NCBI RefSeq assembly: GCF_028476545.1 | Contig: NW_026732707.1 | Location: 274,501 to 338,500 of the forward strand | Length of the DNA stretch: 64,000 nucleotides | Direction of reading: 5' to 3' | DNA from: Physella acuta | Lineage: Eukaryota > Mollusca > Gastropoda > Physidae | Shown: piece by piece, positions 11,717 through 26,650 of the stretch | Layout: the number at the start of each line of letters is the position of its first letter | Position numbering within the stretch: position 1 is the first letter of the stretch | Made by a program: the position numbers and the translations under genes | The notes under the pieces: model-generated | Told to the model about the DNA's origin: nothing | Database searches by the model: none | What the model saw: only the letters and a program-made list of their open reading frames with translations

Positions 11717-12010
11717 CCTTGATATCGGCATTACAAGAAGTATCTCTCACATTCTCCCTAGTCCGAACTCCCAAGCCTGCATACTATATTAACCCGTTTC
11801 TATCGCAAAACTTCACTCTCTTTCTTCCGCGTCATCAAACATGCATTCGCTATATCTCTCTCACCAACATTCATTCGCACCAAAATACCATGATAAAACA
11901 CATCATAACAATGATGTATTATATTGTATTTGATATTATTTCATCATGAGGCACCTACCTACCTACTTATCTACCTAGCTCGCTAGCTAGCTACCTACCT
12001 ACCTACTTAC

Positions 12011-12059
<49 letters not shown>
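11717..12059. other. Spacer between inverted element copies
   Basis: Unique-looking sequence, then an imperfect (CTAC)n/(CTAG)n run at about 11956-12011 and (TA)n at 12014-12059. No gene is seen. Confidence 0.6.

Positions 12060-13700
<1,641 letters not shown>

Positions 13701-13764
<64 letters not shown>
13701..13764. repeat. (TA)n microsatellite
   Basis: About 32 AT units directly after the hAT-like element; probably the insertion target. Confidence 0.9.
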
Positions 13765-13770
<6 letters not shown>

Positions 13771-15349
13771 GATGTGTGAGCGAATATTAGTGCGAAAGTA
13801 AATGAGGCATTGAATAGTTACAATGTGACGTTTTAGTTCGTTGTTGTCGGGGAAAGAAGTTAAAAAGTACTATTGTTCTTGTTGTGTTAAGGTGATGTCG
13901 TACTGTAGTACGGTCTTAGTATCGTTCGTTCAAGTCGTCTTATCTATTTTTTATAGTACAATAAATTGAATAAATAGTAAAATTAAATAATGTCGTCCTG
14001 TCGAATAATTTGTATACCTTAATGTCGTCGTGCTTTGGGATGAACTACTGAATAGCTAGACAGAATATTATGGTAGTGTAGACCCTCTTTGAGGGTTACG
14101 AAGACAAATACCCCCGCCCAGTAGGACATTACCCCCCCCCCCCCCCCACCGGTCATAGCTTAAGGTTCAGCTAGGGTTAGAGGAGGGTTAGGGTTAGGCT
14201 TAAATCAATATCTAGAGTTGGGTTTGGTTTTTAGTTAGTTTTAGGGTGAGGTTAATTATTAGGATTTTTGTCTTAAGGTTAGGATTATGGTAATAAATAG
14301 GGGGGGGGGGGTAATGTCCTGTAGCCGTTTAGTACATGCTTTGGTTTGTGTTAGGATTGTTACAAATAAGTATTCGCATAGATTTAGCGACCCTTTTGTT
14401 TACATGTTTTCATTACCCTTCAAACTATAGTCTAATTTAGTTAAATTGAGATTATACTTATAGCACACACAATTCTGTAGAATAGGAACGATTGGGAGGG
14501 AAGTGACATAAAGCGCAGGGAATTTAGAGGTTAGGTAGGGTATAATAAATGGTGGGGTTAGGAAAGTTAAGGGGTCCATTCTCTAATAGGCAGTCTAGGT
14601 CTTGTTCTGACTTTCAAACAATAAAGAAGTTAATTATATCCAGACTTCGTGTTGGTTTATTGTCGACCCTGTCCTCACTTCACATCACAACAGTAGGGTG
14701 ATGCTTACCTTGTCATGTTAAAGTAAATAGCATGTAATTGAGTTAGTTCGAAGTGAGTTTTCATACAAGCCCAACGCACTAATTACGACTGTCTCAAAAG
14801 ATGTAACATGTCAATGAATTTTCACTAAAAGAAAAAGATGTCTAGTGCAGTTTACGAAACTAACGTCCGTCGCCGATACTTTTTCTGTGTGCGGAAATTT
14901 TTGTGTGCGCATTTTTTCTGTTTGCGCTGTTTACTCTTTGCGCTTTTTTGTGTGTGCGCTTTTTTTCCGTTTGCGCTTTTTTTTCCGTTGCGCTTCTTTC
15001 TGGGAACCGATAATGAGGGATGGGAGTGAAATATGCTTCAACCACTTTCTGAATATGTTGTTCAAAACTTATGACAGTTCTAAATATACAAAATGAAAGT
15101 TTTGATTAATGTATATCTTGAAATATTCGTCCAATTATCCAGAGTAGGCTAAACCACAATCTTTACTACAGAAAATAAGTTACAAGTGCAAAAACATTTT
15201 AAAAACAAAGAACTGAGTTTAAAATAGAAACATCTAAGTTATAATTATATAATAACTTACATATGTGTGTATTTATATGTATATTTATTTATATATATAT
15301 ATAGATATGTATATAATATAAATATATGTACATATATATTATACTAGCT
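13765..15349. other. Spacer with degenerate TTAGGG-like and GCGC-type repeats
   Basis: No gene is recognised. 14163-14290 is rich in GGTTAGGG-like words. At 14870-15003 the GCGCACAGAAA-type repeat occurs in inverse orientation; short frames over it are compositional. A poly-C tract lies at 14131-14148. Confidence 0.5.
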
Positions 15350-16560
15350 GCATCCCGTGCTCCGCCACGGTAAATCTTTTTTAAATGTACCAACTTGGGA
15401 ACAGAACAAAACTAAACACAACACAAACGAACGCAAAAAAAACAACGAAAAAACAAACACAACACTCATAACATAAACACAATTTAAATGCAATCATAAA
15501 GGCATATTGCTCACAGTCTAGCCCGTAGCGCCAAATCGCGCCCTTTCCGGTGATTTGCACCCCCCCTCAAACTTTCGATTTGCACCCCTTCCCCCCCCCC
15601 CCTCCCTAAAACTTTCGATTTCCACCACCCCCCCCCCCTCGCACATTTTTTCCAACCCACTTTGGCGCCCCTTAAGGTCGGCACCCGGGGACATATGCCC
15701 CCCCCCCCCCTCGCTACGCCTCTCCTATAAAACCCGAAATATAGAATAATAATTAGAAAACAGTATAAATAATAGGCAGTATTTAAAATACCGTGTTTTA
15801 CCTACACTATTTCACTTTATCCATTCACGCATTTTTTTCCAGTACTTAAAATTTTAAAAATTTACAAAAGAGTTTCATAACTAAAACCATTGCGCACCTA
15901 ATGAACGTGATGACGCGTCTATAATAGTGCTGAATAGTTGATTAAAAATTATAAGTAATAAACAGTAATGCCTACATTCAGTGAAAAAAATAAATAAAAG
16001 ATTGCCTTTTATCAATCCATGCTAATTATAATTTTCTAACAATAATTTCCTCTTACACATCCGAATAATTTGCATTCACATTTTGCTAATTATATTATTG
16101 CAACACTAATTCCTTCTATGACGAACGAATATTTGCATTCACATTTTTTATTAGCGTGAGTTTAATGTATTTTTAAATTACCTCCTTTGTCAAAATTAGA
16201 AAAAAAAGAGTTAAATTAATTTGATTTTTCTACCCGACTGTTATTACGTTATTAAAATGTTTACATCTTTTCAAAGCATAAATAAGAAAATAATATTTGA
16301 CATTGATCCTTTTAATATGTTTTAGCAGTGTGCGTGTATTTAATATTCTCTTTACGTTATGCAAAATTGTACAAACAGTGGAAATTATAAAATAGCTCTT
16401 TGCCGCTATATAAACAAACCCTACTCTAATACATATAATAAGACACTGCGGTGCACTGAAAAGCACAGCGTGGTGCGCAGTTTACTTTTATAGTCCCAAA
16501 ATCTATAGCGATGACGGACGGAAGGAAGGACACGCTCAGCCCGCTTATATTATAGATTAT
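15350..16560 (+). repeat. Long dispersed repeat, copy 1
   Basis: It starts with AGCTGCATCCCGTGCTCCGC and ends near CCCGCTTATATTATAGAT. The same start, middle blocks and end recur at 17437-19990. A C-rich, degenerate MITE-like segment at about 15520-15728 is shared by both copies, so it was present before the copies separated. I see no coding capacity and do not assign a superfamily. Confidence 0.7.
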
Positions 16561-17436
16561 ATTATAGATATCTATTTATTTATGAAGTGACAGCTGCTCT
16601 TACCTATTGGCTACACACCAGCAGTACTCTATTCCTTCAGTCACTTTTCTATAAATAAATTATGAGAGAAAATCTGTCAATATTTGTGGTGGGGCAAGTT
16701 GACACATGGGTGGGGTTAAAAGTCACTTTGTCTTTCTAGGATTTTGTTTTTATGGTTTAATTATATGCAAGGAAAGGATTTAATTAAATTATTAGTCTTT
16801 ATTTTCACGGATGACCAGATCTGCTGGTTTTAGTTTTAAGTTGATTACTTTGCAGGATATCACAAGAAATTATATTTTATCCTGTGGATTAAATTTGTGT
16901 GTCCCCTGGTTTGGTAACTTATGCCCTATGGTGTGGTGCTTTAAAAGGTATTTAACTATAACTAGTTACTAATCAAATGCATAGAGCTTTATTTTCTAAA
17001 ATTGAATATTCTGTTTCACTTTGGTTCGAACCACAACCCCAGGTAATTTTAAGCCTTACTACCAATTGATTTCATTGTTTAATTAAAGTTTGGTGGCTAG
17101 ACTGTGCTGTAGTAATTTATAACCTTTTGCCTCAATGCCTTATTTGAACCTAACCCAGCATGGGGCAAAAAGTCACAACCCTGACTAGGGAAGTCTTAAA
17201 AAATAGAGTTAATTTTACCTGTTCAGTTTGTTGTAATTAAATGTTCAGTTTTTTGTTCTAAAATTAAATGTATCCGTAGCACTTGTTCAGTCTTATTGGT
17301 CAAATTTTCAAATAGACTAAACTGTGTAGTCCCAACTTCTCTACAATATGTGTGTAATATAAGCCTATATTAAAGTGTACATACATGTATTTTTGTGTAC
17401 TTTATATTAGTATTAGTGTGACGGTGTACATAAAAG
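16561..17436. other. Spacer, no feature recognised
   Basis: AT-rich sequence with no convincing exon, tandem array or element terminus. Confidence 0.5.
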
Positions 17437-17509
17437 AACTAGCTGCATCCCGTGCTCCGCCACGGTAAATCTTTTTAAAATATACCAACTTTGGAACAGA
17501 ACAAAACAA

Positions 17510-17632
17510 ACAAAAACACAACACAAACACAAACAAAACACAACCACAACACAATCACAACACAACCACAACACAACCACAACACAACCACAAAACAACC
17601 ACAACACAACCACAACACAACCACAACACACG
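17510..17632. repeat. (ACAACACAACC)-type minisatellite
   Basis: Repeats of about 11 bp built from CACAACCACAA. Open frames on both strands here are products of low complexity. Confidence 0.85.
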
Positions 17633-17993
17633 GTAAATCTTTTTTAAATGTACCAAGTTGGGAACAGAACAAAACTAAATACAACACAAACGAACGCAAA
17701 GAAAAAACAAAAACGAAAAAACAAACACAACACTCCATTTAAATGTAATCATAAAGGCATATTGCTCACATTCTATCCCGTAGCGCCAAATCGCGCCCTT
17801 TCCGAGCGCCGGCGGAAAATTTCGATTTACACCCTCCCACCTCCCTCAAACTTTCGATTTCCACCCTCCCCCCCCCCCCCCCTCTTGCTACGCCTCTGTT
17901 ATAAAACCCCTAGCTTTTCCGCAAATAAATTAAAGGCAGTATTTAGAATATCCGTGTTTTACCGACCATATTGCACTTTATAAATTCATGCAT

Positions 17994-18644
17994 TTTTACA
18001 AGCTTTTATTTAACTCACTTCCTCTGTCGTCAGTCGTCAGTCTGTCTAGACGGAAACGCAGGAGTGAAAATTCAGACAGTTCTACTTGACCGACACGATT
18101 CACAGTTTGCACGTGGGTCAAGACATGAAGACAATGCAATCTGAATCTAAATTTGACTTAATTGGATGCCTAATTAATTTTTTATGAATTAATTAAAATT
18201 TGGACCGAATTAGTAGGCATGTCTAGCCAACCACACCACACGCGTCATCACCTTCAATAGCTTCAATGGCTGCGTTCAAAAACCATTGCGCGCCTACTGA
18301 ACGTGATATTCAGAAGGCGCGCAATGGTTTTTAGTCATGTAACTCTATTGTAGATAAAACATGTAAAGTACTGAAAAAAAAATTCATAAAAAAACGTTTT
18401 AATAACAAGCTTTTATGTAATGATGCACTAAAAAGTAGAAAATAAATTATAGACTACTATTTAAATAACTATAAAGAAAAGCGTGGGTGTCTTCCTTAAC
18501 ATTAGTAAAGGTATCCAATAGATACTAAAGTGACCCACGCTTTTCTTTATAGTTATTTAAATAGTAGTCTATAATTTATTTTCTACTTTTTAGTGCATCA
18601 TTACATAAAAGCTTGTTATTAAAACGTTTTTTATGAATTTTTTT
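17994..18644 (-). mobile_element. Foldback element family A, unit 3 (inverted orientation)
   Basis: The tail comes first (17994 to about 18373) and includes the small CATTGCGCGCC hairpin at about 18280-18333. The giant hairpin follows: left arm about 18374-18488, loop 18489-18532, right arm 18533-18643. The loop is the reverse complement of the loop in units 1 and 2. Confidence 0.85.
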
Positions 18645-19304
18645 ACAAGCTTTTATTTAACTCACTTCCTCGTCATTCTGTCTGTCGTCAGTCTAGATAG
18701 AAACGCAGGAGTGAAAATTCGGACAGTTCTACTTGACCGATACGATTCACAGTTGGCACGTGGGTCAAGACATGAAGACAATGCAATTTGAAACTAAATT
18801 TGACTTAATTGGATGCCTAATTGATTTTTTATGAATTAATTAAAATTTGGACCGAATTAGTAGGCATGTCTAGCCAACCACACCACACGCGTCATCAATA
18901 GCTGCGCCATCACGACCACGTAATGGCTGCGTTCAAAAACCATTGCGCGCCTACTGAACGTGATATTCAGTAGGCGCGCAATGGTTTTTAGTCATGTAAC
19001 TCTATTGTAGATAAAACATGTAAAGTACTGAAAAAAAATTCATAAAAAACGTTTTAATAACAAGCTTTTATGTAATGATGCACTAAAAAGTAGAAAATAA
19101 ATTATAGACTACTATTTAAATAACTATAAAGAAAAGCGTGGGTGTCTTCCTTAACATTAGTAAAGGTATCCAATAGATACTAAAGTGACCCACGCTTTTC
19201 TTTATAGTTATTTAAATAGTAGTCTATAATTTATTTTCTACTTTTTAGTGCATCATTACATAAAAGCTTGTTATTAAAACGTTTTTTATGAATTTTTTTT
19301 TTTC
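18641..19304 (-). mobile_element. Foldback element family A, unit 4 (tandem with unit 3)
   Basis: Tail 18641 to about 19030, then left arm 19031-19143, loop 19144-19187, right arm 19188-19302. The junction with unit 3 shares the TTTTACAAGCTTTTA edge, as in the dimer at 4297-5625. Confidence 0.85.
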
Positions 19305-19990
19305 AGTACTTTTAAAAATTTACAATAAAGTTTCATGACTAAAACCATTGCGCACCTAATGAACGTGATGACTTAATATAGTAATGGAGAATAGTTGATT
19401 AAAAATTATAATTAGTAAACAGTACATTCAGTGAATAAAATAAATAAAAGATAGCCTTTTATCAATCAATGCTAATAATAATATTCCAACAATAATGTAC
19501 TCTTACACGTCTGCATAATTTGCATTCACATTTTGCTAATTATATTATTCCAACAATTATTCCGTCTTGCAGATTTTGCATTCACATTTTTAGCGTGAGT
19601 TCAATTTATCTTTGACTTACCTCCATTGGCAAAATTACTAAGCAGTTTAATTAGATTTTTCTACCGTACTGTTATTATGTTATTAATATGTATCCACTTT
19701 TTCTGGGAATATTAACGAAAACGATATTTGACATTGATCCTTTTAATATGTTTTAGCAATGTGCGTGTATTTAATATTCTCTTTATGTTATGCAAAATTG
19801 TACAAACAGTGGAAATTATAAAATAGCTCTATGCCGTTATATAAACAAACCCTACTCTATTACTTATAATAAGACACTGCGGTGCACTGAAAAGCACAGC
19901 ATGGTGCGATGTTTACTTTTATGGTTTCAAAATCTATAGCGATGACAGAAGGACTGACACACGCCCAGCCCGCTTATATTATAGATAGCA

Positions 19991-20695
19991 CAGTGTGTGT
20001 GTGTGTGGGGGGTCTATTTCAGTCACTCTTCGGCATTCCAATATTATTTCAATGTACTGCTATAGGCTGTTGAAGTGGAGTCCAAATGGAGTCCTGCCGG
20101 TTGGCGTTTTTTTAAACCAAATCTGGATATTTTTATTAAATCTTTTTTTTTAAAGTTAGGAAAGCTACTTTCGCTTTTGGCTTCAAAACAAATACAAGTT
20201 TTAGAATCAGAATTTTATGAATTTAGATCTAGAATTCGAGATAGATCTAGAATCTAATCTAGATTCTAGATCTTTCTAGATAAAGAATTGACTTTTCAAC
20301 TTTTCAGATTTTAATAAAGAATCTAGATCTAGATCTAGAATTTTATTTAGAATACAACCGACTCGTTAGATTTATGTTTTAGTTTTAGACTTTAGTCATT
20401 TATTTAGTATTTTAGTGGTAGGTACCGTAGTCAGTCTAAAGTTCTAAACTCTAAAGATTTTTTTAAAGAAGAGTAAAGAACTAAAGATTCTTTACTAAAT
20501 AAGACGTCGTAAAGTCAAGTGACCAAGTCTAAAGAATTAAAGAACTTTAATAATTAGATTCTACTCTAGTGTACTAACTTAGTACTTAGATCTAGTACTA
20601 ATTAATATTAATAGTACACTAAGTACAGTATACACTATACTATACACTAACAGTGACTAACACACTAAGTCTAAGTTTATTAACTAAGTTATAAA
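19991..20695. other. AGATCT/CTAGA-rich spacer
   Basis: No gene is seen. From 20220 onward the sequence is dominated by overlapping AGATCT, TCTAGA and AAGACTTTAGT-like words. Confidence 0.5.
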
Positions 20696-20919
20696 CAGTG
20701 TTTCTTCCAGACATTTTTCTCCGGGGGGGCACTTGAAATCTTCGGGGGGGGGGGCGGTAAACTTTCTTCGGGGGGGCGGACACTGTTAAAAGTATATATT
20801 TTCTATATAAATTATATAAATTTCATTTCGTTCGGGGGGGGCGGTAAAAAAATTTCGGGGGGGGGGGGGGGGGGGGGGGGGGCTTCGCCCCCCCGAAGAG
20901 ATGCCTGGAAGAAACTCTG
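20696..20919 (+). mobile_element. Poly-G hAT-like MITE, copy A, perfect TSD
   Basis: Ends CAGTGTTTCTTCCAG and, inverted, CAGAGTTTCTTCCAG. Flanks gttataaa at 20688-20695 and gttataaa at 20920-20927 are identical. The 224-bp body is a string of G-tracts of 7-20 bases joined by short linkers, around a central AAAGTATATATTTTC stretch. Confidence 0.92.
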
Positions 20920-22620
20920 GTTATAAACTGTAGATAGATATTAATAAGATATAGAATCTAGATCTAGTTATAGTCATAGTCTGATATAGGCCTAACAAAT
21001 CGTCAAATAGTATTATTATTTATTTGCTAGATCTAGGTCCTAAGTATTTTATTTAGATCTAGATCTCTGCCTTATTTTAGTTAGACCTAGATCTATAATT
21101 AAATAATATATATAGACTATAGAGTATTTTCTTTTATAGCGAACTATATGAATACTTTTATTAATATTATTATTAGGTGTTAGTATTTATATTAGTTTAG
21201 TACTTAATAGCTAGTAGTATTTAAGCTAGATTTAGTAATAATAGAATAATTAGTTAGATTTACGATCATTTTGTAAAATAGAAACCTTTGGCCTTTAGAC
21301 TTAACTTTTGAATTTAGGCCCATAAATTTTTCTTTAGACTTTATTTTGCTTAGAAAGTTTAGGCCTGATTAAATTAGTAATTTGACCCTATGTATTAATC
21401 ATATTATTATAGTTAATTAGGCCTATAGGCTCCTAATTTAAATTAGGCCTATTTAGTAATAAAGACTTTGCCTTTATTCATTTTAATAAATAGGCCCCTA
21501 TTTTAAATCAATGCCATATTTTTTAAAATAATTCCTTTTCCTAGTACTTTTTCTTTTAGTACTAGATCTAGATCTAGAAGTAGATAAACTAGATATTACA
21601 CGGTGACAGTAGGCTAGACCTAATAACCGTAATTACTAATTAGTCGTCTGCTTAGTATAGACAAGTTATCGTGTACCAGTATTACTAGATAAAATTCTAT
21701 ATCTAGTAGTAGCTCTAGAAATTCCAAATTTGATTTAAGCCCAAAGTGGGCCTAAAATTGGATTAATCTAATAATTACTATTATTAGAGTCTAATTAGTT
21801 TAATTGTAATAAGCTTTGTTTGGCTTTGTGTTACTGTCATTGAGCTTTTAATTTAACATTGAAAATTTAATTCCAAGATTTAAAAAAAAAAATCAGCAAC
21901 TTTAATTAATCTATATAGCTAGATTCTAGATATTCATACTGTTGTACAAGCCATACTTAGTAGAAATTAAATATGCTATAATTACAGTTTTCTGACTATA
22001 TCACTCAGAATAAACAGATATGACTAAATAAGCCTAATGTATATTACATTGTTTTAGAATAATTTCTTTTGCTTTACAGTAAGCATGTATTTTTCGTGTC
22101 TGTGTACACTATTTAATATTTATTTTTACTGTTAATGAAAATATTATTCCACAGATGAAGCATGTTCCACTTGTAATAATAAAAAATAATGTCTTGTTTT
22201 TTTGACTTAGGCTAATAAAACAGTTGTGTGGTTTACACTTAAAGTCAGTATCTCAAGCCAGTTACCCTTAATGTACTCAAGCCCTCAAACCACTTCTCTG
22301 GATTATCAATTGTGTGCTGTAATGCTCAACCAATAAATCCCATTTTCATATGTCATTGTAAATATATATTTCTGTTCACAAATATTGCTTTAACTTAATT
22401 ATGAGTAGAAATATGATATGAGCAACTGGTTTCATTGTTCATATTAAACAATATTACATGTACATCCTAAATATGTCCTTTTATAAATTATTAAACTTAA
22501 TTATTCTTTTATTGAGTGTGTTGTTTTAATACCAGTTCTTTGTGTTTGTGTGGGTTCAAATATTTTTAAAACTGTTTAGGAAACTAAATAGTATTTTACT
22601 TGCAAATTTTGTTTTAAGCA
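20920..22620. other. AT-rich, AGATCT/TAGGCCTA-rich spacer
   Basis: No exon was recognised on either strand. Palindromic words (AGATCT, CTAG, AGGCCT) recur throughout. Confidence 0.5.
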
Positions 22621-22624
22621 ACTC

Positions 22625-22860
22625 ACACTGGCATTAGACTGCTAACCCAGTAGTTAGTAGAAAGTCCCTGAGTGCACCCAGCAGTGATGGGTACCTAACT
22701 CACGTTAGTGAAAGTAAATGTGGATGGGCGTATGGCTGACCAAATCATCCCTTCCTATGCCAAGGTCACAAAAATAGGTGAACTCTATGTTGTCAGATCC
22801 ATGGATCAACGGGTTCGAAACTGGAGCTTTACTACCATACAACTCTCACTATTGTTTACA
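22625..22860 (+). mobile_element. Degenerate SINE-like repeat
   Basis: The segment around CAGTGATGGGTACCTAACTC, then GAAAGTAAATGTGG, GGCTGACCA and a late GGTTCGAAAC B-box-like motif resemble, from memory, a tRNA-related SINE family widespread in molluscs and other animals. It is clearly decayed. Confidence 0.45.
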
Positions 22861-22864
22861 ATAT

Positions 22865-24813
22865 TTTCATAAACTAACATTACAAATACAATTTTAAAAA
22901 AAGAAATTCAACATAAAATGAATGAGAAAAATTCAATATCTAGTAAATAAATTTATCATTTATTTAATATTTAAAGGTAAAGGTATTTGATTTATTACTT
23001 TCCAGTAATTGCAGGGGATTTTTTTTTCTTGCATCAAATATTGTTCTTCATAAATTGCAGTCTTAGATGAAATCTTCATTATAACACACATTTTGATTTC
23101 ATGTTTTGTTGATAGTCTTGGTTGAGGTTACCTGGAAATTGTGTAGGCTTCTTTCTAGAGGTCTATATGCACTGATTTAATTCAGGTAGGCCTAATCTGA
23201 AAAATAGATGTACACACAATATTTCTACTCAGAATTTTCTCTTATAATTATAGTTTACATTTTTATACATAATCAAAATTTTAAATAAAATTGAAACTAA
23301 AACTAGCCATTAAATCTATAACTACTTTAGGTCAATATATATTGAGCATTAAGCCTAGATTCTATTACTAAATCTAAACTCTAGATCTAATAACCAGGGT
23401 ACAAGGCCTACTAAATAAGTGGATATAGATACATTGTAACATTTTGCTACATTGCATACTAGATCTAGATTGTGGGCTAGAGTAATAAGTGCATGTTACA
23501 ATATTTACTGACACTAAGTCCTAGACAAAATTTCTAAATTACTGTGTAGATTGTTACTACAACTCACACTACTGTGACACTAGCAATGCTACAGTCACTG
23601 TCTATTACACTAGTGAACTCTACAGTCTACATTTACAACTCTACACAGTCACACACACCTTTTAGGCCTTGCCTTAGCTTAGACGCCACTAGACGGGGCA
23701 GACTGGGATAGGTAATACTAGACTAGAGTAACTAGATCTAGATAGTAGATAGATTAGATAACTTACAACTAGATCTAGCTCTCTACTCGACAAACACACA
23801 CTAGAATCTAAAATCTAGATCTAGAATTCAATCTTCAATCTAGAGTCTAGAATCTAGTACGAATCTAAATCTAATCACTACTGTACTGTCACTTTTTATT
23901 TAGAGGGATCAGTATAGTTAATAAAGTAATAAAGTAGATATAGGCCTTCAGATATTATATATTTAGGATCAGGTAGATTTAGATTTTAGATCTATTTTTG
24001 TAATATTCTGTCATCGAACTTGACGGTCTAGATAAGTGTTCACTGTTTACCAAATCGTTCAGTAGGAGTGATGTCCCCTGGGGCTAGGCTTGCTAGGTCT
24101 TACATTAACTTTAAAAAATAATTAATTTACTTACCGCCACAAAACTTTTCTGTCAGAATTGAATGCAAATACATTACTTCCCAACCGTACGTACACAATA
24201 GACTTGAACTTTTGTATATTTGTTGCATATTGGGAGTTCATGATGAGTTTAAAATGTTGAAGCGAAGTCAAGAAACAAGCAGCCGCCATGTTTGTTTATC
24301 AATGGTAATCATGATCACAAAAATTCATTTAGTCTGGAAAATTTAATCTCTCCCTGGCGGAAGTTTTTCCAAAACTTGGAATGGATTAATGAATTAATAT
24401 TATTAATTATTTCAAAAATTATTTTCAATAGTTTATCTTGAATTAAAAAATTCAAAACACATAAAAATCGATACTTAATATTTTGTTTTAATTTTTGACA
24501 GCTAAAACATAATTTTAGCGCTTGCCAATTAATTTATATAATTTTTTGAAAATTAGCATGTTATATAGCAAAGTAATACTGCAACACCCAATTGCTTGGC
24601 ATTAGCTGAAATTAAATAGAAATAAGCAGCCCAGATCTAGATGGTTTACAATATTTATATTTATTGATGAACATTGAAATTATAAAGTTACAAATATTTC
24701 AGACAAAAACATACAAACGACAATAGCATTAAAAAAAAAATTAGGGTGGATGTCAAATATAGTCCGTGAAACTGAAACTGATTTTCACCTCAGGTCAGAT
24801 CAAAGAGATTCAA
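22865..24813. other. Spacer, no gene recognised
   Basis: AT-rich. 23330-24000 is AGATCT-rich. At about 24277 a GCCGCCATGTTTG motif resembles a YY1-type promoter motif, but no associated exon was found. Confidence 0.4.
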
Positions 24814-25150
24814 GTTAGTTTCCAAATGCGATGTAGGCCTATTTAGAGAGGTTGGATTTATTTATTTCAGTTACTTTCAAAATGCGATGTAGGCCTATTT
24901 AGAGAGGTTGGATTTATTTATTTCAGTTACTTTCAAAATGCGATGTAGGCCTATTTAGAGAGGTTGGATTTATTTATTTCAGTTAGTTTCCAAATGCGAT
25001 GCAGGCCTATTTAGAGAGGTTGGATTTATTTATTTTAGTTAGTTTCCAAATGCGATGCAGGCCTATTTAGAGAGGTTGGATTTATTTATTTCAGTTAGTT
25101 TCCAAATGCGATGCAGGCCTATTTAGAGAGGTTGGATTTATTTATTTCAG
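24814..25150. repeat. 56-bp minisatellite, six units
   Basis: The unit runs from GTTAGTTTCC through GTAGGCCTATTTAGAG to TTATTTATTTCA. Six copies have a strict 56-bp period and few substitutions (ACTTTCAAAA versus AGTTTCCAAA). Confidence 0.93.
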
Positions 25151-25202
25151 TTTCAGGCATTTCAAGCTATCGACCACACGCTCTCACCATTAAATTAATC
25201 AA

Positions 25203-25429
25203 TTTCTTCCAGGCATCTCGGGGCATAGATTATTTTGATCAATTCCTATTACAATTCATTAAAACTCTTTTCTGAAACGCGAAATAAAGGCTAAAACTCG
25301 TTTCTAACATTGCTTTTTTAAATGCAAAAAAGTGACGTCACACCATCTGAACCCCCTCCCTCTCATCACACACCGCCATAAAATTACGGATCCCCCCTAC
25401 TGTGTGACGTCATTTATGGACGACCCCCC
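25203..25429 (+). mobile_element. 5'-truncated Harbinger-like MITE fused to a poly-G MITE fragment
   Basis: 25207-25225 carries TTTCTTCCAGGCATCTCGGGG-like sequence of the poly-G MITE terminus, joined at about 25226 to the middle of the TGACGTCA-type MITE. The right terminus GGACGACCCCCC is present next to TTA. The left terminus of the second element is missing. Confidence 0.6.
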
Positions 25430-25882
25430 TTACTGCAAATGTAAAGTACCTTAAAGATATAAAAAACGTCATTCAAGGTTTACTTATCTAAGAACGGGTA
25501 GATAATTAGAAAAATGGTAGTTCTGTTTTTGAAATGATGGGTTAACAAATTTTAATTAAAATTCAACTACAATTTAAGCATCTCTCTTAAGAAAATAAAA
25601 ACACTCCCTAAATTATGGTTAGATTAAATATTTAATAATAGTATTTTTTTTTTAATTTAGGGCCTACTGTTTTAGTTTAATTAGAATTTATTTTTGAAGT
25701 GTATTGATATTTCATTGATAGGTAGGCCTACATACATTCTTTAGAAATTTAAAAAATGTAAAGTAAAAATATCTAATTACAAATAAGATAGTGATCATTT
25801 CAAAATTGCATTCGTATTTCTTAATATGAATTTTAAATAATAAATATAATAATTATAACTCTAATATGTGACTAGTGATGTT

Positions 25883-26119
25883 CAGTGTTTTTTCCAGACT
25901 TTTTCTCCGGGGGGGGGGGGGGGGGCACTTGAAATTTTCGGGGGGGCGGTAGACTTTCTTCGGGGGGGGGGGCGGACACTGTTAAAAGTATATATTTTCT
26001 ATATAAATTATATAAATTTCATTTCGTTTGGGGTGGGGCGGCGGTAAAAAAAATTTCGGGGGGTGGCGGGGGGCGGGATAAAGCCCCCCCCCCCGAAGAG
26101 ATGCCTGGAAGAAACTCTG
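25883..26119 (+). mobile_element. Poly-G hAT-like MITE, copy B, perfect TSD
   Basis: Same family as 20696. Flanks gtgatgtt at 25875-25882 and gtgatgtt at 26120-26127 are identical. The left end has a small deletion or substitution in the TTTCTTCC motif. G-tract lengths differ from other copies. Confidence 0.92.
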
Positions 26120-26415
26120 GTGATGTTCTCTGAAAGATCTAGATCTAGCTAACGAGTAAGAAACGGACCAGGTTCAATATATCTAAAAACTGACAATAAA
26201 ATTTAAATTGTAATATTAATAGCCTGTTTACAAATCTTTTTGTTTATTAAGTCCTCTATTTAGTCAACCACTTGCAAGTGTATTAAACACAGTTTCTAGA
26301 TTCAAGCATTGCAATATATTTATATTCTATGTAACATCAACAGTTTCTGGATCTATTTCTACACTCAATTTTCACACAATAATTTTGGCTGCGGCTATTC
26401 GTACCTCAATACGAA

Positions 26416-26642
26416 CAGAGTTTCTTCCAGGCATCTCTTCGGGGGGGGGGGGGGGGCGAAGCCCCCCCGAAAAATTTTTACCGCCCCCCCGAACGAAATA
26501 AAATTTATATAATTTATATAGAAAATATATACTTTTAACAGTGTCCCGCCCCCCCCCCCCGAAGAAAGTTTACCGCCCCCCCCCCCCCGAAGATTTCAAG
26601 TGCCCCCCCCCCCCCGGAGAGAAAAGTCTGGAAGAAACACTG
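26416..26642 (-). mobile_element. Poly-G hAT-like MITE, copy C (inverted), perfect TSD
   Basis: Starts CAGAGTTTCTTCCAGGC and ends as the inverse of CAGTGTTTCTTCCAGAC. Flanks aatacgaa at 26408-26415 and aatacgaa at 26643-26650 are identical. G-tracts appear as C-tracts on this strand. Confidence 0.92.
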
Positions 26643-26650
26643 AATACGAA

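Larger units (their letters stand above)
17437..19990 (+). repeat. Long dispersed repeat, copy 2, interrupted by foldback elements
   Basis: Same ends as the copy at 15350-16560, but twice as long because a dimer of foldback family A (17994-19304) is inserted. Sequence on either side of the insert lines up with continuous sequence near 15830 in copy 1. It also holds a CACAACCACAA-type array at about 17510-17632. Confidence 0.7.

Noticed and set aside
17413-17742. Cys/Val/Leu-rich minus-strand frames suggesting a membrane or cysteine-rich protein
   Set aside because: They are the reverse of a CACAACCACAA minisatellite.
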